Assembly: GCA_030267565.1 (NCBI GenBank)
Contig: BRXU01000021.1
Coordinates: forward strand, 2,326,501-2,390,500
DNA: 64,000 nt
DNA from: Pleodorina starrii
Lineage: Eukaryota > Chlorophyta > Chlorophyceae > Chlamydomonadales > Volvocaceae
Direction: 5' to 3'
Part shown: positions 12,603-24,800 of the stretch, one piece after another
Layout: each line of letters opens with the position of its first letter
Numbering within the stretch: position 1 is the stretch's first letter
Program-made: the position numbers and the translations under genes
Notes under the pieces: model-generated
What the model saw: the letters and a program-made list of their open reading frames with translations, nothing else
Told to the model about the DNA's origin: nothing
The model's database searches: none

Positions 12603-13000
12603 TTAAAGCTCCGGAGGCGGCTGCTGTGTAGGCAACAGGCCAAAGCGCTTCTTGCATGTGATGCGTTCGCGCGAGAACTTGTCATCCGGCGAGAAGCGCG
12701 CCGGATGAGCCGACTTTGTGGGGTTTCCATCTGGCGCAATTTTCTGCAAGCTCAAAGAACAAGGAGCACAAGAGTAAGGCGAAGCCAGTCGTGCCGACAG
12801 AGTCTGGCGGCCGGCGGCTAGGCCCCTATTAGGACTTTCCTGACGGCACATGAACGTGGCAAGTGGCAACTAAAAGCATACGTGCATAATCGGGACGGGC
12901 ATGGACGGAGTCACGAAACAGCATCCAACGCAAGAGTCCGGCCCACCTTTAGCGTGTAAATGCGATCGCCATTCTCATCCTCATAGTACATGAGATACAT
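12603..13000 (-). CDS. NOP10: H/ACA ribonucleoprotein subunit Nop10
   Basis: Two exons, 13000-12947 and 12743-12603, encode exactly 64 residues, the usual length of eukaryotic Nop10. Exon 1 gives [18 protein letters not shown]. Exon 2 gives [20 protein letters not shown] followed by a segment ending [16 protein letters not shown]. The signature blocks YY-x4-GDR-x-[17 protein letters not shown], RITxKKRF and the TQQP terminus all match the family. Nop10 binds Cbf5/dyskerin and is a core subunit of H/ACA snoRNPs, which pseudouridylate rRNA and snRNA in the nucleolus and, in many eukaryotes, take part in telomerase RNP biogenesis. The acceptor CTTGCAG and donor GTGGGC frame a 203-nt intron in phase 0. 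The gene is head-to-head with the NNF1 gene, 367 bp apart, and convergent with TSPO. Confidence 0.95.
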
Positions 13001-13367
13001 GATAGCTAGGTGCTCAGGGAAAGCTAGACGAGAGAAATGTCAGAAGTGCGAGAGCTGAAAGGGCTCGCTTAATAACGCGAGCTAGTCAAAACACGTATGA
13101 CAATGTACTGCTTTACCGTCAGTATGAGCATTTACTGATCAAGCCTGCGGTGCAATAATCGCAGCTGCGAGCAACGAGCCAACGACAAACCGGAAGGTGT
13201 ACGAAATGGCAATTCAACTGACTCGCCAACTTCACTCTTTCACAGGTAAAACTAGCTGAAGGACTTCGTTATGACTTATTGCTTGTGTCTGGCTGCATTT
13301 TAGCGCAAGCTGTCACCCTTAGATTTTCTGCGTCGATTACTTTCTAGGTGACAGATATCCGCTGGAG
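13001..13367. promoter_or_regulatory. Shared upstream region of NOP10 and NNF1
   Basis: The start codons of two divergent genes are 367 bp apart, so both 5' untranslated regions and promoters must fit here. The stretch is lower in GC than either gene. I see no convincing TATA box at a fixed distance for either direction. Confidence 0.5.
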
Positions 13368-15518
13368 ATGTCGGAAGTAGAGCAAATGGAGACTGACGGA
13401 ACTCCTCGGAGACAGCCAGATGCGGAACCGAATGAGCGGAGTGTTATCGCGCATGACGCTGGATTGCAGCAAACAGCTGAGCACCTCAGTCTGAGGGCCG
13501 GGCTACTGAACGGGGCATTTGAAAAAATACTCCAGTACGGACTACAAGACACATCCCGAGAGGTCTGGCGCGGATGGCGACGCACCGCCCAGGAGCCGCA
13601 GGGGACGGGGCCTGACAGGCCCGGTGTGCTCACCCCGCACAGGAGTTTGGCGGTTACTTTCCCAGCATGGACTCGGACCTTGTGGACGCCCTATACGGCG
13701 CATACAAGCAGACGTTGGCGCTGGTGCGGTCGCACTGCCAGGTTCGTGGGGGCACGGGTTCGTGGTGGGCGCACCGTCGGGCATCTTTCACGTCCCCGCG
13801 CGTCTTCGTCGAACCGCTTTCCTCCTTGCGCCGACAGCAGTTGCTGTTGATCTCAACGGGGAGGTCGCACTGCGCCGTGCCGCAGCGCCGATCAGGGTCT
13901 CCAACACTTCGCGCTTCCCCGTGGGTCTGCGCAGGAGGAGTACCGGCTGATCTGCTCGGAGCAGCAGGTACTGGACCGTTTACGCACGCTGGATCAGATC
14001 GATCAGGTGCAGCAGCCCGTGCCGGAGGCGACCCCTCAGGGCGGTTTCCGGGCGACCCCGCTGGGCGATCTCCGGGCGACCCCGCTGGGCAGCGCCCGGC
14101 GCACGCCAGGCAGCAGGTGAGCGGGACCTCGGGCGTGCGTGCGTGCGCGTGCTGTGTCGTCGCCTTTGCTGTAAGGGTGGACCGTACGCAGTATGGCAGC
14201 ATTGCTGTTGCTCGCCCTCGCTTTCGCGGTCTGCCTGGACATATGGGTTGTTCGCACCATGTCCGCGCGCTGCCCTGACGTTGTTGACATTGAGCAAGCT
14301 GGGCTTCAGGCTCCTCAGTTGTTGTGGTTGTTACAGTAGTGGGGGCTCCAGACACAGGAAGAGTAGAGCAAGCGGGCCGGCTGGCCGTGCACTGCACCGG
14401 AATCTATTGTCGCCCGCAGCTCGTGCAGTAATAACACCAACTCCTCTGCCCCTGCGGCCGTGTTCCACAGGAAGGCGCTGGCCGCCAGCTCCGCCAAACA
14501 GGCGGCCTCAGAAGCGGTGGTGCGGGACGCCGAGAGCACCGCGCGGCGGTACGCGCTGCAGCAGGAGGCGGCGAACCTGCAGAACATGCTGGAGAAGGTG
14601 CGTTTGCCATATGGCGTGTGGGCGGGCGCGCGGCGGCTGCTACGTGTGTTGTGCCGCTGGCGTTTCCGAAATCGTGCTGTCCTGTGCTGTGTGGCTTCTT
14701 TTTGTACCGCATTACGGTGGGACCCAACGGGCGTGCTGGTGACCACCGCGGCTCACCCTGGTGCAGCTGAACGGGGAAAAAAGAAGATTCCGCAGCGGAG
14801 GAGCGGAGACGGCGTTAGCGAACGTACCCGGAACGGGGGAGAGACGCAGAGGACGGAGCACCAGAGAGGCTCGTCATAAAGAGAGGGCCCGCCCGGGCAA
14901 CATGGCTGGGTTCGCGGTCGCATACGTCCCTCCGCTTCTGTAATGTCTTCATTACCAGCCAGGCAGCCAGGGACTCCACCCGGTCCTGGCTGGCATTCTC
15001 GATGTGAGGCCGTTTGCGGGAACGACCGGTCCAGTTGTTGTCCTCCACTCCCAACGCCGGCGGTATCGCACCAGGCTGTTGAAAAGGGTCGGTGAGGATT
15101 GCGCGCTGGCCGATGCCGTCGCAGGCCCGCAGGACGGAGAACCGGCTGGCGCTGACGCTGGCGCTGCGGCAGGAGGCGGTGGGGAAGATGGTGTCGACGT
15201 ACCAGCAGGCGGTCGCGGACGTAAAGCAGGTCGGTGACGCACCCAGGGGGACGAGGCGGGAAGGAGGAATCAAGGTGCAAACGTCAGCTTTAGATGGGAG
15301 CTGGGCTCATGGTCGGGGGGGGGGAGTGCACTAGTGTCCTAGAGAATGCTTTCTTTGGTTGTTATCCGCAAAGGTCAGCTGAGCTGTGGAATTGGTAGCT
15401 GGGCTGCATCTTGCCGACCAATGGTTGAGCTGCACCTGGCAATTGCCTCCCCCCACAGGTCTACGACATCACGCGGGCATGGCCCACCGCGCCGCGACTG
15501 AACGGGTCGTCCGACTGA
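13368..15518 (+). CDS. NNF1: Nnf1/PMF1-like kinetochore protein (Mis12 complex)
   Basis: Six exons join in phase: 13368-13562, 13643-13741, 13935-14116, 14471-14597, 15125-15229 and 15459-15518, giving 255 residues. After a Glu-rich start come LLNGAFEKILQYGLQDTSRE, EFGGYFPSMDSDLVDALYGA and EEYRLICSEQQVLDRLRTLD. This matches the Nnf1 family pattern: FEKxL near the start, FxxxFPxL, then EEFxxIxxExxVxxKLxxLD. Nnf1/PMF1 pairs with Mis12 in the KMN network that links centromeric chromatin to microtubules. Downstream, residues from about 170 form heptad-like helices (ALQQEAANLQNMLEK, ALTLALRQEAVGKMVSTYQQ), as expected for the coiled-coil stalk. Between them sits a Pro/Gly linker with a duplicated RATPLG motif from a 24-bp tandem repeat. 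The identification rests on motif recall, not alignment. Confidence 0.72.
14042..14100 (+). repeat. 24-bp tandem duplication inside the NNF1 coding exon
   Basis: Two adjacent units containing GCGACCCCGCTGGGC encode the repeated RATPLG in the linker between the globular and coiled-coil parts. Confidence 0.6.
14774..14830 (+). repeat. Intronic repeat family A, NNF1 intron copy
   Basis: GGAAAAAAGAAGATTCCGCA then a diverged core and GGCGTTAGCGAACGTACC. Confidence 0.75.
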
Positions 15519-16126
15519 GCCATGGCGACAACCCAGACGGCCGCGTCGTACTCCCAACTGTTGGCAACCGTCGTAGGAGTCGTTGCGCAACTCCGTGCGG
15601 TGCATACGTGTATGTCTGCACCGGGCGGTCCTGTACAGAGCAGAGGACGGGGCCCCGGTGCCCCGTCATTGCATTAGGGCGGTCGCAGAGGGGCACCGTG
15701 GCTAGGGGTTGGGGCGGTTGGGCAATTGAGGGCGACATGTCGATAACTGTGCAGTGCAGTCTATGTATCACAACGAATATAATGCCCCCGTTTCGTAATG
15801 TTGCATCGGCGTGATTATGGGCATGGCTGTGTGTGCGCGAATGTCGTGCGGTGCGATGAGGTGAAGCCCTTGTACAACCGTTTGCGTGCATTATGCCGCA
15901 TTCAAGTTCCTACAATTCACATTTCTTGTGAACGTTGTTTGCTTTTGCCTCGTTCAAACAGGGTCGAACAATACTTTACAAGAAACGCTACAAACCCCGT
16001 CAGATCTCGCGCTCTTTGGTTCGGCGATCACCCGGCGCAGCAGCCAGTGCCATTAGCGCATTCTCGTGTAACAGTATCGTTTACTGTTTTCGGGGCTTGG
16101 CCCCATAGACATCGTTACGTAGGAAA
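15519..16126. other. Short intergenic region between NNF1 and RPT2
   Basis: About 600 bp hold the NNF1 3' end and the RPT2 promoter, both genes on the plus strand. The first good TGTAA after NNF1 (16067-16071) lies only 56 bp before the RPT2 start codon, so the NNF1 transcript may overlap the RPT2 promoter unless another signal is used. Confidence 0.45.
16067..16071 (+). terminator. Candidate polyadenylation signal TGTAA of NNF1
   Basis: TGTAA about 550 nt after the NNF1 stop and just before the RPT2 start codon. Inferred use only. Confidence 0.25.
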
Positions 16127-19100
16127 ATGGGACAGAACCAGAGTGGGCAAGGCGGGCCGGGCGCGCCTGGCGATCAGAAGAAGGACCAGGTAAGCTCTTA
16201 TCCAGATGTGAGCTTAAAAGTCACCACTGGGGGCGTCAGCGTGTGAGACTCTTCAAATTGCCATCGGAACAGGAGAAGAAAAAGAAGTACGAGCCACCCG
16301 CTCCCCCACCACGCGTGGGAAAGAAGCAAAAGAAGCGAGATACCGCCGCGAGTCTCGGGGCAAAGCTGCCGACGGTCTATCCAACCGCGAAATGCAAGCT
16401 TCGGCTGTTAAAATTGGAGCGGTTAAAGGACTACCTCCTCATGGAGGAGGAGTTCGTGCAGAACCAGGAGCAGCTGAAGCCCCAGGAGGAGCGGAACGAG
16501 GAGGACAGGTCCAAGGTACGGTTCCCCCCTACCCCGTGGCGCTCGGCTGTGTCCCTCTGGATGACTTGCGTGGCCCCCGAGCGCGTTGTCGCCATAGCCA
16601 TATGGACGCCACAGACGTATGGAGAGCCATGCTGCGTTTGCTGCGTAAGCGTGTCTCCAAACCGCTTGGATCCGGAGGGCCCCGTCATCCGCCCCCACTC
16701 CGCCAACCTGTCACGTAGTGTGTTCCCTGCTGCTGCTCGACGGGGTGCCCGTGTTCGCGTCCATGGCTGGCAGCTAGTTGGGAAATTCCCCTCTTTTTAT
16801 CGGCGCGTCTTGTTGCCTCTGCTGTCAGGTTGATGACCTCCGCGGAACGCCGCTGAGTGTGGGCTCACTGGAGGAGATCATTGACGAGAAGTAAGGCGGC
16901 GGGAAGCACGGATGACGTCGTGGGCGGTCGTGCTGGCCCCTTGGGCAGAGGCCGCGGAGTGGAGTTGCGATGCCCCCGGGGGGTGGGGTGTATCGGGACT
17001 CGCGGCCTGGCACATGGCGCCATGGGCATATGCGGTTTGCGCAAGAAAGGTTGTTTTTATAGCCGCGGCGAGCGGCGAGCGGTGATGGGGACGATGAGTC
17101 GCCCGAACGCATGTGCTTCCCATATGGGTTGTTGTTGTTGTTGTTGTTGTCTTTGTGTGGTGTGGTGTGGTAAGCACGAGGCGGAACGGGACGGAACGGG
17201 ACGGAACGGCCTGATGGGCCGGCATGGATGTGCCTGGCATGCACTCGCATCACACCGCACCCAACCCACCAGCGGCACTGCAGCGCCAGCTCCGGGGGCT
17301 GGTTGCGTCAGGAGAGGACAGCTGACCGGCCGGCCGGTGGGCCGCAAGGGCTCCGTCAGGACTCAAGGCCCGGCGCCGCTCAAGTGTGATGTGTGTGCCC
17401 ACATGTCGCCGGGCGCGTTCTGCGCGAGCCGTTGAGCCGCGCGCGACAACAGTCATTGGGACGGGGCGTTCCCCCAACTAGGAAGGGTTACGTGTTGCTG
17501 AACGCATCAGGCGAAAAGGCGGGTGCGTGCACCCTGACCCCTAGACGCTCGCTCACCTCAATGAACGCGGCAGTCCGTCCAACTCCGATATGCGCACCCT
17601 GTTTGCTGCCGCTATGAAACCACCAGCACGCCGTGGCATATTCCCCTGACGTCTTTCGCCTCCGCCTCCCCTCGATTTTCACCACCACCACCACTCCCGC
17701 CGCGCCGCGCAGCCACGCCATCGTGTCTTCCTCCGTGGGCCCCGAGTACTACGTGTGCATTCTGTCCTTCGTGGACAAGACGCAGCTGGAGCCAGGATGC
17801 TCGGTACTGCTGCACTACAAGGTACGGCACTGGCACTGTACGGTGCGGTACGGAAGACTTGAACCGCGCTGCACAACACGTACGATGTACGGAGCGGTGC
17901 GCAAAAGCCAGCACCGCTGCCGCTCGTTGTAGAGGGCACGGATTGTAGAGGACCCGCGCGGCGGGCGTGACAGGCAAGCGCGCGGCGGCCCGCAGGTGGT
18001 ACTGACGCCGCAGTCCGCAAGGCCCCGCCGGCAGCACCCTGTCCTGTCCCCCTCCCACTCACCCCTGCTGGCTCGTATTGGCTCTCACGTTTTGACTCTT
18101 CTGATTCCCCGCCTCTTCTCCCCCCTGCCGGCTCCCTCCGCCCCCGTGTGCCCCCACCCACCACCACCGCCCTCGCCGCCACCTCGCTTCAGAGTATGTC
18201 GGTGGTGGGCATCCTCAGCGACGAGACGGACCCCATGGTGTCGGTCATGAAGGTGGGGGGGTGGGTGGGCAGGCGGGTCAAAATTAGAAACACACGGAGA
18301 TGGGGTGCGAGTGGGTGGGTGGGTTGCGTGGGTGGGTGGTTGCGTCATGACGGGGAACAGTGCGCCCTTGGTCTCGCTTGCCTGTCGACACGCGGCTGCG
18401 GCACCTATTGTATCAGGATAATCAAATTGATCTGATCTGACCCGGTTTGATCTGATTTGTTTAGGTTAATGTACTTGTCCGGTGTGGCCTGGTCCTCCCC
18501 CCCCAGGTGGAGAAGGCCCCCCTGGAGTCGTACGCCGACGTGGGTGGTCTTGAGGCTCAGATCCAGGAGATCAAGGAGGCGGTGGAGCTGCCCCTCACCC
18601 ACCCGGAACTGTACGAGGACATCGGGATAAAGCCGCCCAAGGTGGGGGAGAGGGGGGAAGGGGGAGGGGAGGGGGGAGGCAGGGCGTGCGGGGGAGAGCG
18701 TGTGGTTGCTAGGGCGGCGTGGCTTGGGACGTTGGGAGGGTGTGGGTGTGTATCCTGTACGATTTGTGGCGGCGGAGCGAGCAGTGCGACGTGCAAGTGG
18801 GTGCGGGGAGGTGTGGGTGTGGGGGGGAATAGATGGGGCATGGGAGGAGTTTTTGGAGGGGGAGGGGGGCGTCGCGCGCTGCAGTGGGCATGAACTGGCA
18901 AGACGGGCACACGCGAGCACGACGCGACATCATCGCCCCGACCCGCCCCGCCCCGACCACCAACCCCCACCCCCACCATTACCGCCTACTTCCACCCCCC
19001 TTACCCTTAATTTGCCACCACTACCTCCCCCACCACCACCACCCACCACTCCCACCCCGTTCCCACTACCCTCCCCCCCCCGCTCCCAGGGTGTGATCCT

Positions 19101-20889
19101 GTACGGCGACCCCGGTACCGGCAAGACGCTGCTCGCCAAGGCAGTGGCCAACTCCACCTCCGCCACCTTCCTCCGCGTGGTGGGCAGCGAGCTCATCCAG
19201 AAGTACCTGGGGGATGGACCCAAGCTGGTGCGGGAGCTGTTCAGGGTGGCGGACGAACTGGCGCCTTCCATCGTGTTCATTGGTGGGTCGGGGGCTGGCA
19301 GCCGGCACCGGCAACCGGCATGGGCCGGATGCGCCGGCCGGCGGGGGACGGGGAGGGGGGTGGGGGACGGGGGGGAGGAGGTGCGCCGCTGCGAGGCGGG
19401 CGGGTGGGAGGAGCGCGGGGCGGGAGAGGGACGGGGGCTGGGTAGAGTGAATTTGCAAGAACGGAGCAAGAAGCCCGGGAATGGGGGAGGGAAGAAGACA
19501 CCGCAGCGGAGACGGAGACGGCGTTCGCGAACGGACCCCATACCTGTTACCTAAGAACCTACCCCCCCCCTACCACCCACCGCTATGGTACTCCCCCCCC
19601 ACCCCCACCCCCACCCCACCTCTATGGCTCAGACGAGATCGACGCCATCGGCACCAAGCGCTATGACGCCCACAGCGGTGGTGAGCGGGAGATCCAGCGC
19701 ACCATGTTGGAGCTGCTCAACCAGCTGGACGGATTCGACTCAATGAGCGACGTAAAGGTGTGCGGGTGTGACGTACGTTGTTGCGTACGTAACAGCGGTG
19801 GAGGGCTGGGGGGAGGGCCTGGGGCATATGGAGGTGGGGCTGGGTCCAAAAGGGGTTGCCGGAGCCTCTTGTAAACCTGCACATGACGCCTTTTGACCAT
19901 CTTCCCCGCCCCGCCCTGCGTCCGTATGCGGTATCTCCTTCACTTCCTTCCGCCCCCTCCCCTCCCTCTCCCCCTCTTCTGCAGGTGATCATGGCCACCA
20001 ACCGCATCGAGTCCCTGGACCCCGCGCTCATCCGCCCCGGCCGCATCGACCGCAAGATCGAGTTCCCTCTGCCGGACGCCAAGACCAAGCGCCGCATCTT
20101 CGGCATCCACACCGGCCGCATGACGCTCGCGGACGATGTGAACCTGGAGGAGTTCGTCATGGCAAAGGTGCGGCCTGGCTCGCTTGCTTGCTCGCTCACT
20201 CGCTCGCTTGTTTGCTGGCAGGGGGGCCGTAGGGAGGTCTCTTTCGGGTTGTTGGCGGGCGTGCCGCGGGGTCCTTGGTTGGTGTGGAGCGGACACTGGT
20301 GGTGCCAGGCTGGGGGCTGGGGCTGGGGCGGGGACATTTCTCCTTACTTGTTGACGCGACTGGGCGGCCCCCGAGTGCCCTGTCGCGGTGACGGCGCCCC
20401 GCCAGAAACCTGACGGGGAACTGTCTGCTCTGTGCCCCAGGACGGAGGAGGTCCGCACAGCTCAGCACACCGTCGCTGCTTGCCATCACCCACTGATGGG
20501 TGTGAAAAGGCGCACACCAGGGAGGGTGCTTGCCATCGCCCCGCCCCACTGATGGGTGTGCGCCTTTCACACCCATCATCCAGCTCCGATTGATCCTTCC
20601 CTCCCTTCCCCCTCCAGCAACCCTTCTTCATTGTTTTATAAAGGAGCATATCACTCCCTGAACCCTTCTTCCTCCACACGCCGTGAGCTGTCGTGCGCAT
20701 CGCCCGTACTTCCGTCGTACGCTGTAGGACGAGCTGAGCGGCGCGGACATCAAGGCGGTGTGCACGGAGGCGGGGCTGCTGGCGCTGCGCGAGCGCCGCA
20801 TGCGCGTCACGCAGGCCGACTTCCGAAAGGCCAAAGAGAAGGTGCTGTACAAGAAGAAGGAGGGCGTGCCGGAGGGACTCTACATGTAG
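16127..20889 (+). CDS. RPT2: 26S proteasome regulatory particle AAA-ATPase RPT2 (subunit 4)
   Basis: Ten exons give a complete 444-residue protein: 16127-16189, 16273-16515, 16829-16890, 17713-17821, 18193-18252, 18507-18641, 19090-19282, 19633-19757, 19985-20167 and 20728-20889. The start [10 protein letters not shown] keeps Gly2, the N-myristoylation site known for Rpt2. Next come a Lys-rich stretch, the coiled coil with [15 protein letters not shown] sequence, and the OB region ([13 protein letters not shown]). The AAA domain has Walker A GDPGTGKT, Walker B IVFIDEID split by an intron, the second region of homology [20 protein letters not shown] and arginine-finger region RPGRIDRK. The C terminus LYM is the HbYX motif that docks into the alpha ring and opens the 20S gate. 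Rpt2 unfolds and translocates ubiquitylated substrates. Nothing is missing. Introns carry dispersed repeats and one long inverted repeat. Confidence 0.98.
19491..19536 (+). repeat. Intronic repeat family A, RPT2 intron copy
   Basis: GAAGAAGACACCGCAGCGGA then GACGGAGACGGCGTTCGCGA and ACGGAC. Confidence 0.75.
20495..20577 (+). repeat. Inverted repeat (hairpin) in the last RPT2 intron
   Basis: Arm 20495-20517 (GATGGGTGTGAAAAGGCGCA...) is the reverse complement of 20556-20577 apart from one deleted A. The arms are separated by 38 nt that also repeat GCTTGCCATC and ACTGATGGGTGTG directly. Confidence 0.75.
20635..20662 (+). repeat. Intronic repeat family B, copy 1 (RPT2 last intron)
   Basis: Contains TTATAAAGGAGCATATCACT then CCCTGA, ending 65 nt before the acceptor at 20727. 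Same core as 24187, 25131, 26248 and 28704. Confidence 0.75.
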
Positions 20890-21845
20890 AGCCCCGAACG
20901 AGCTCAACCCCCCCGATCGAGCGGAGCCCCCCGGCGGAGCGGGGCTTGTTGCGCGTGCGACGGACAGGCGGGGTGGGGCGTGTGGGAATGGCTTAGTAAG
21001 AAGCTGTACTTTGGGGGGTACTGTCCCTGTTTCCCGGTCCCAGTAGTGAGTGGCGTCCTTTTGGGTGGTGGGCGGATGGGACTGGGCCTTGGGGGCAGGG
21101 CTATCCAAGTGCGTTGGCCAGTTCAGGGCAGGAGTTGGGGTGGGTTCGGCTTCTTCCTGGTGGTGCTGAGACGACTGATGGGCGACTGATGGGGGCGCGG
21201 TGTCGATTGTGTGGCGGAAGAGGGGCAAGCGGACGGGCAGACGGGACTATCCGGCTGTGGCGCAAATGAAGTTGCTTTTACGATTTCGCTGCATTAGCCG
21301 GATTTTCGCGAGTTTCTTAGGGGATCTGTGCCCGAGGACAGAATCGAGACTGCTTTCGGTTGCAGCTAGGCCTCTCGCTGGGCTGTGTCGATGCCTCGGA
21401 GCCTGTCTCGACGAGGCTCCGAGACCAGGGATAGGATCTATCCGACACAGACACGCATTTGTAACACTCTTTACGTGACCAGATAATCAACACCGTCGTA
21501 TTGTTGGTCGCGTTTTGGGGGGTTGCATGATGCAACTTGTATCCCAATCAAGCTAGTTCGGAATCTCGTCCAACCGCTCCAGTTCTCGTCCCATGTTGGA
21601 GGTTCGATCTTCGTGCGGCGTTGGAGGTTCAATCTCATCCCGCATTCCATGACGGAAGCACATTTCGATTCCATTTGACAACCAATACAGATAGTATTTT
21701 GTCTGATACTTCAATGGCATCGAGGCGTCGAAGCTGTTGACTTAACCAATAGACAGTGCCTTGCGCCCTGAGTCCGACCGTGTTCATATGCTCGACTTGG
21801 CATCTACCTGAAGAGTCTTGCACAAGCATAAGCTGACGGGCAGAA
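20890..21845. other. RPT2 3' region and promoter of the cyclase-like gene
   Basis: No gene recognised. GC falls toward 21300-21800. A TGTAA at 21460-21464 is a plausible RPT2 poly(A) signal. A short direct repeat (CGTTGGAGGTTC) occurs twice around 21595-21630. Confidence 0.4.
21460..21464 (+). terminator. Putative polyadenylation signal TGTAA of RPT2
   Basis: TGTAA 571 nt after the RPT2 stop codon, in a less GC-rich context. Inferred use. Confidence 0.4.
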
Positions 21846-24800
21846 ATGGCCAACACCTCTTCGTCATCGACAAGCTCAGAGGATGTCGACCTAACAGAGG
21901 TTGAGCCGGAGTCAGTACGGTCACCGGCGCTACCACAAGCGCCGTCAGGCGCCGCAGATGTTGCTGCCACAGTTGAACCTAAGGATGAGGAGGGCGAGCG
22001 GCCGATGTTGCGGTCGATGAGCTCCTTCCGTGCGCGACTGAGGGCCGGCAGGCGCGAAGTAGCCGCACCGGTGTCACTGTTCCAATGGGAGACGCGCGGA
22101 CATTTTTGGTCGGCACTGGACAAAGCAGCGGCGCCAGAGGACTCGTCGCAAACCCGCGCTGGCGTCGGCGGGATGCTCGCTCGCGCTTGGCAGAGGACCA
22201 AAGTTCGCGTCAAGGTGAACAGATATTCAAGCATAAAACCTAAACCTACCCGAAATGATAAGCGAGACGCCATCTTTGCGTCAGGATGCAGTCGGGGCAT
22301 CTGCACTTTCGGCTTCCGTAATATCCGTACGTACCTCGCCGATCCCCCTCTCGACCTCTCTTGATCTCTCTCCCTCCCCGCATGCCGGAACACACCCGAT
22401 CCTACACACGAGCCTACCAACCCAAGTGACAGTAGCCTGCGTGTTTTGCCTTCCATTATCGCACGCACGCACGCACGAACACAGCCCCCGATGGTCCCTC
22501 CATCGCTCCCCTCCCCCGGATATCATCGGTCGAACATGTCCCCAAATGACCCAAATGACAAGATCTTCGACGCTCCCTCGCTCGACTCGCCTGCGATCTG
22601 TCTCGCGCCGGGGACGCATGGGAAGGGCAGGGAAGGGAAGGGAAACACAGCCCAGTGGGGTCCCCCCGCTGCGCGGCAGTGCGACCGCTGTCTGCCCTTC
22701 TTGTACCGCCCAACACCCTCCCCCCCTTTGACACTCGCCGCGTACCCCGCCTTCCCCGCCCCCCAACTGCAACTGCGTCGAGGCCGCCCTTTGGGAAAAC
22801 CGCTGCATACACAAACAAGCTCGAGCACACACACACGCGTAAACACACGCACGCACACAAGCATATCGGTAACTCAAAAAATACGTATGCCAAATGCGAG
22901 GAGGGACGGCAGCGCGCGATCGCGCAGCCGTGCAACAGGACCCACTACACCACCAACTACTTGGCCCCTGACGCGCCGCCCGACGCTCGCAGAACACGGC
23001 CATGGTGGTTCGTTTGCGGCCCAGCGTCCTGGTCTGGCCGCTGTTGCTGTGCTGCGTGGGCGTGGCGGCGGGGATCATTGGAGTGGAGCTGGGGGCGAGG
23101 GACTTCAACGACATGAGCAAGGTGGGGGCACGCGTGTGTGTGCGTCGTGTGTGTATGGGTATGTTGAGGGGAAGTGGGGGCGACGGCGGTGACCCACGGG
23201 TCGGCGACGGTGGTGGCAGTGGATCTGGGTTAGGGGGGGGACCAAATCGTGAACTGGAGGTCTTCGCGGAACGTGAGGGCGATCCGGGTGGGGGCGGCGG
23301 TGGTAGCAACTGAGGCCGAGGCTGGGGCTGGGGCTGGGATGCAGCACTGGTGGCGGCTCAGCACTGGTGGCTCCTGAGAGCCGGTTCTAGGACTGGAGAG
23401 CGACTGGGCGAAATAGAGGTTGGGGCCGGGGATGGGGGTGCTGGCAGGGCCGGGGCCGGGGGTAGACCGTGCGGACTTGGGTGCCCCGCTGTGGCGGAAT
23501 GGGGTTTCGGAGCGGTCGGGTATCGATGCCAGGTACCAGGTTCAGGTTCCCGCTGGCGCAGAGGCCGTGCGCGCGTCCGCCGGCATGGGGTTTCGGGGAG
23601 CCCGGTTTCGGGGCGGGGGGCAGGTGGGGGGAGGGGGGGGCGCAGGTGGGGGGAGGGGGGGCGCCGAAAAGGGAAATAAAGAAGCGCCGTGGTGTCATGG
23701 GCTCAAGGCGCACCGCTTGCTGCCGGCTGAAACGGGATAAAAATGATACCGCAGCGGAGACGGAGACGGGGGAGGGGGGCGGGGGTGACAGGGCAGTCGC
23801 GCATCTGGAGGCGCTCCAGGGAGCCCCTGCGTGACGACACGACCCGGAACCGACCCGGACATGACTCGGGAGCCACTCCTGGCTGGGTGACAGCCGCGGA
23901 GAGGAGAGGGGTGCGACCTGATCGGATCGGATCGGGTCGGAGGTCGGAGGAAGGGGCGGCAGCGGCAGGAGCCGCAGCGGGGGCGCGCCGTCCCGCATCC
24001 CTTTGCGCCTCTCCCCCACCCGCCTCCGGCCGCCCTGTCCGGTACCCGGTCCTGCATCTGTCGGCCGCCCAGCTTCTGCCTGCTCGGACTCGGGACTGCC
24101 CCTCCTTACCTCCCGCACCACCCTCCCCCCCTTTCAGAGGTTCAGCGGCTGCAGCAGCGTGCTCAACAACGTCCGCAGTGACTCACTTTTATGAAATGGA
24201 GCTTATCACTCCCTGACACCCCCCTCCTCGCTCCCCTTTCCGCGCCCCCGGCCTCCACTTCGCAGGGTGACGCCAGCGCCGCGGCCACCGAGGCTCTCCA
24301 CTCCCTGGAGTTGTCCTGGTGGCAGTGTCTGCAGCCGCTGCGTTCCCTGGAGCTACAGGTGCTGCTGACTCCAGGGATGGCGGTGTTGGGTCCCCGCCTC
24401 GCCAGGGTATCGCAGCAGCTGATGAATGAGGTGAGTGGGCGTGGATGGTGGGGGCTGGTGGGTGGGTGGGTGGGTAATTAAAACGGCCCGGGTGGGTGGG
24501 AGGTGGGGGTGTGGGGGCTGGTGGTTTGGTTTGGTTTAGCAGGCGCGGGGAGATACGAAATAACGACCGCAGCGGAAGAAAAGGGGGGCGGAGATGGAGG
24601 TCCCTATGCCGAGTGGGTCCAGCAACCAAGGGCGGGGGGTCCGGGGGCCAACGGCCGTGGCGCGCCAGTGCTGGAATTGCAGGACCCGAGGGAGGGAGGG
24701 AGGGGGGAAGGGAGGGAGGGGGGGAATGGGGTGATTGTGGGGCTGGGTGGCACTCCGCTGCCGTGTACACCCCCCTCCCCCTCCCCTGCCGAGGACTGCC

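Noticed and set aside
19105..19131. RPT2 Walker A reads GDPGTGKT instead of GPPGTGKT
   Set aside because: The GxxxxGKT frame is intact, and this second position is variable in Rpt2 (Pro, Ala or Glu in other eukaryotes), so an Asp is not evidence of lost function.
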